Source: JBGPBY01 sp041481485
GTDB lineage: Bacteria > Acidobacteriota > Terriglobia > 20CM-2-55-15
Reading direction: 5' to 3'
Length of the DNA: 6,783 bases
Assembly (NCBI GenBank): GCA_041481485.1
Contig: JBGPBY010000406.1
Span: forward strand, 1 to 6,783
Shown here: positions 5,546-6,783 of the stretch, one piece after another
Numbering within the stretch: the first letter of the stretch is position 1
Layout: every line of letters starts with the position of its first letter
The notes under the pieces: model-generated
Seen by the model: the letters and a program-made list of their open reading frames with translations, nothing else
The model's database searches: none
What the model was told of the DNA's origin: nothing
Position numbers and translations under genes: made by a program

Positions 5546-6726
5546 TCCGAGCGTTCCACCGCCATGGCAACGGCGTTGCCACCTCCAAGGCACAATGCCG
5601 CAATACCGCGTCTGGATTGCCGTCGCATCATTTCGTGAAGCAGCGTCACCAGGATTCGCGCGCCACTGGCGCCAATGGGATGACCAAGCGCGACTGCGCC
5701 GCCGTTGACATTCAGTTTGTCCTGGGGAATTTCAAGCTGTTCGGAAACGGCCACTGCCTGAACGGAGAACGCTTCGTTCAATTCGAAAAGATCGACGCTG
5801 TCCATCGTCCAGCCGATTTTCTGGAGCAGCTTTCGCACGGCACCCACCGGCGCCATCATGACGAGTGCGGGTTCAATTCCGCTGACGGCATGTCCTGTAA
5901 TTTTTGCGAGAGGTGTTTTTCCCAGCCGCTGCGCGTTTTCCAGAGAAGTCACCACCAAAGCGGCAGCGCCATCGTTCACCCCGGGCGCGTTTCCGGCAGT
6001 GACCGTACCGTCCTTTTTGAACGCAGGTTTCAGTGCGCGCAGAGACTCTATTGACGCGTCGGGACGCGGCCCTTCATCGGAGTCAAAAACCAGAGGATTT
6101 CCCTGTTTCTGCGGAATGGAGACGGAAACAATTTCATCTCTGAACCGGCCATTTCGCATGGCATCGATTGCTTTCCTGTGACTGTTCAGGGCGTATTCAT
6201 CCTGCCTTTCACGGACGATCCGATATTTTTCAGCGACAATTTCACCGGTGTTACCCATGTGGAAATTCTCGAACGCGTCCCAGAGTCCGTCATGAATCAT
6301 GGAATCGACGATGGTTCCGTCGCCCAAACGATAACCGTTTCGGGCATTCGGAAGAAGATACGGAGCATTGCTCATGCTCTCCATTCCACCGGCAATGACG
6401 ATTTGAGTATCTCCCGTCATGATTCCCTGAGCGGCAAGTGCAACCGCTTTCAATCCTGAACCGCAAACTTTATTGATGGTCATGGCCGCAACTTCAGGAG
6501 GCAATCCGCTTCCGAGAGCCGCCTGTCGTGCAGGGTTCTGGCCCAAACCGGCGGAAACGACGTTTCCCATAATGACTTCGTCGATACTTGCGGGAGAGAA
6601 CCCGGAACGTTTAAGTGCGGAGCGGACGGCGATTGTCCCTAGTTGAGGAGCCGTGAGTTGTTTTAACGATCCCTGGAATTTTCCTATCGGCGTGCGGACT
6701 GCACTGAGGATGACGGGTACATTCAT
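5542..6726 (-). CDS. atoB: Acetyl-CoA acetyltransferase (thiolase)
   Basis: 394 aa, the usual length for a biosynthetic-type thiolase. It condenses two acetyl-CoA to acetoacetyl-CoA, or cleaves the latter, in the cytoplasm. The acyl-accepting Cys88 lies in NKVCGSGLKA. GGMESMSNAPYL is at 113-124, and His156 is in FHMGNTGE. TAGNAPGVNDGAA (243-255) is the family loop near the active site. Asn317 lies in NEAF, His349 in GHPIGASGAR and the second catalytic Cys379 in LCLGGGNAVA. Every catalytic residue is present. The start at 6726 is preceded by GAGGG about 9 nt upstream. Its stop overlaps the start of the dehydrogenase that uses its product, so the pair forms a C4 acyl-CoA module (polyhydroxybutyrate precursor, butyrate-type or fatty-acid degradation). 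Which direction is used, and substrate chain length, cannot be told from the sequence alone. Confidence 0.95.
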   Translation of the reverse strand: MNVPVILSAVRTPIGKFQGSLKQLTAPQLGTIAVRSALKRSGFSPASIDEVIMGNVVSAGLGQNPARQAALGSGLPPEVAAMTINKVCGSGLKAVALAAQGIMTGDTQIVIAGGMESMSNAPYLLPNARNGYRLGDGTIVDSMIHDGLWDAFENFHMGNTGEIVAEKYRIVRERQDEYALNSHRKAIDAMRNGRFRDEIVSVSIPQKQGNPLVFDSDEGPRPDASIESLRALKPAFKKDGTVTAGNAPGVNDGAAALVVTSLENAQRLGKTPLAKITGHAVSGIEPALVMMAPVGAVRKLLQKIGWTMDSVDLFELNEAFSVQAVAVSEQLEIPQDKLNVNGGAVALGHPIGASGARILVTLLHEMMRRQSRRGIAALCLGGGNAVAMAVERSE

Positions 6727-6740
6727 ATTTCATCCCTCAA

Positions 6741-6777
6741 AATGACAATTGAACAGTGAACATTGAACAATGAACAT
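6741..6777. repeat. 7-bp tandem repeat upstream of the thiolase gene
   Basis: From 6748 to 6775 there are four 7-bp units, ATTGAAC, AGTGAAC, ATTGAAC and AATGAAC, equal to two 14-bp copies differing at one base. The preceding AATGACA (6741-6747) looks like a decayed fifth unit. The repeat ends 14 nt before the start codon, so it falls in the leader or promoter region of the thiolase gene. The unit resembles the TTGANNA heptads in the inverted repeat at 1-199. No clear -35/-10 pair was seen inside it. Confidence 0.8.
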
Positions 6778-6783
6778 TTCCCG

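Larger units (their letters stand above)
2407..6726 (-). other. Putative four-gene operon: thiolase, dehydrogenase, TPR protein, recA
   Basis: Four genes follow each other on the minus strand with a 4-nt overlap and then gaps of 43 and 21 nt. I see no terminator-like hairpin with a T-run in the gaps, so co-transcription is likely. The promoter would lie upstream of 6726, partly outside the window. Operon status is inferred from spacing only, and internal promoters ahead of the TPR gene or recA cannot be excluded. Confidence 0.6.

Noticed and set aside
5546..5593. Longer N-terminus for the dehydrogenase
   Set aside because: It adds 16 unlikely residues before the standard start of the family and lies inside the thiolase gene. 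The ATGA overlap at 5542-5545 is the usual coupled start.

Overview
This 6.8 kb window is a moderately GC-rich (mid-50s percent by eye) bacterial chromosome segment in which all five recognisable genes lie on the minus strand. A secreted protein built from carboxypeptidase-regulatory-like beta-sandwich domains, a thiolase/3-hydroxyacyl-CoA dehydrogenase pair, a zinc-ribbon TPR protein and abundant intergenic palindromes suggest a member of the Acidobacteria or a similar environmental lineage. That assignment is inference; no 16S or other decisive marker is present.

Right part (2407-6726): four genes read leftwards as one compact block. A biosynthetic-type acetyl-CoA acetyltransferase (5542-6726) overlaps by 4 nt (ATGA) with a 3-hydroxybutyryl-CoA dehydrogenase (4694-5545). 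After 43 nt comes a cytoplasmic zinc-ribbon/coiled-coil/TPR protein of unknown role (3499-4650), and after another 21 nt comes recA (2407-3477). The first two catalyse consecutive steps: two acetyl-CoA to acetoacetyl-CoA, then acetoacetyl-CoA to (S)-3-hydroxybutyryl-CoA, or the reverse in fatty-acid breakdown. They have no obvious biochemical link to recA, so the block mixes C4 acyl-CoA metabolism with recombinational repair. No clear SOS operator was seen next to recA.

Left part (1-2406): one gene for a secreted or periplasmic beta-sandwich protein (349-2016) is bracketed by repeat elements. On its upstream side, 2096-2352 is a 257-bp foldback element with 17-bp perfect terminal inverted repeats, two copies of a 22-nt perfect palindrome and a central hairpin. 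On its downstream side, 247-359 is a REP/REPIN-like inverted repeat that reaches into the last codons of the gene. Beyond it, 1-199 is a second inverted repeat with 49-bp arms made of 7-bp units.

A related 7-bp tandem repeat lies upstream of the thiolase gene (6741-6777). Both arrays fit a TTGANNA-type unit and mark the two ends of the window. No CRISPR array, defence system, rRNA or tRNA gene was found. The unusual content is mainly the set of three architecturally different intergenic palindromes and the heptad repeats, plus the recA operon context and a very AT-rich patch inside the dehydrogenase gene.
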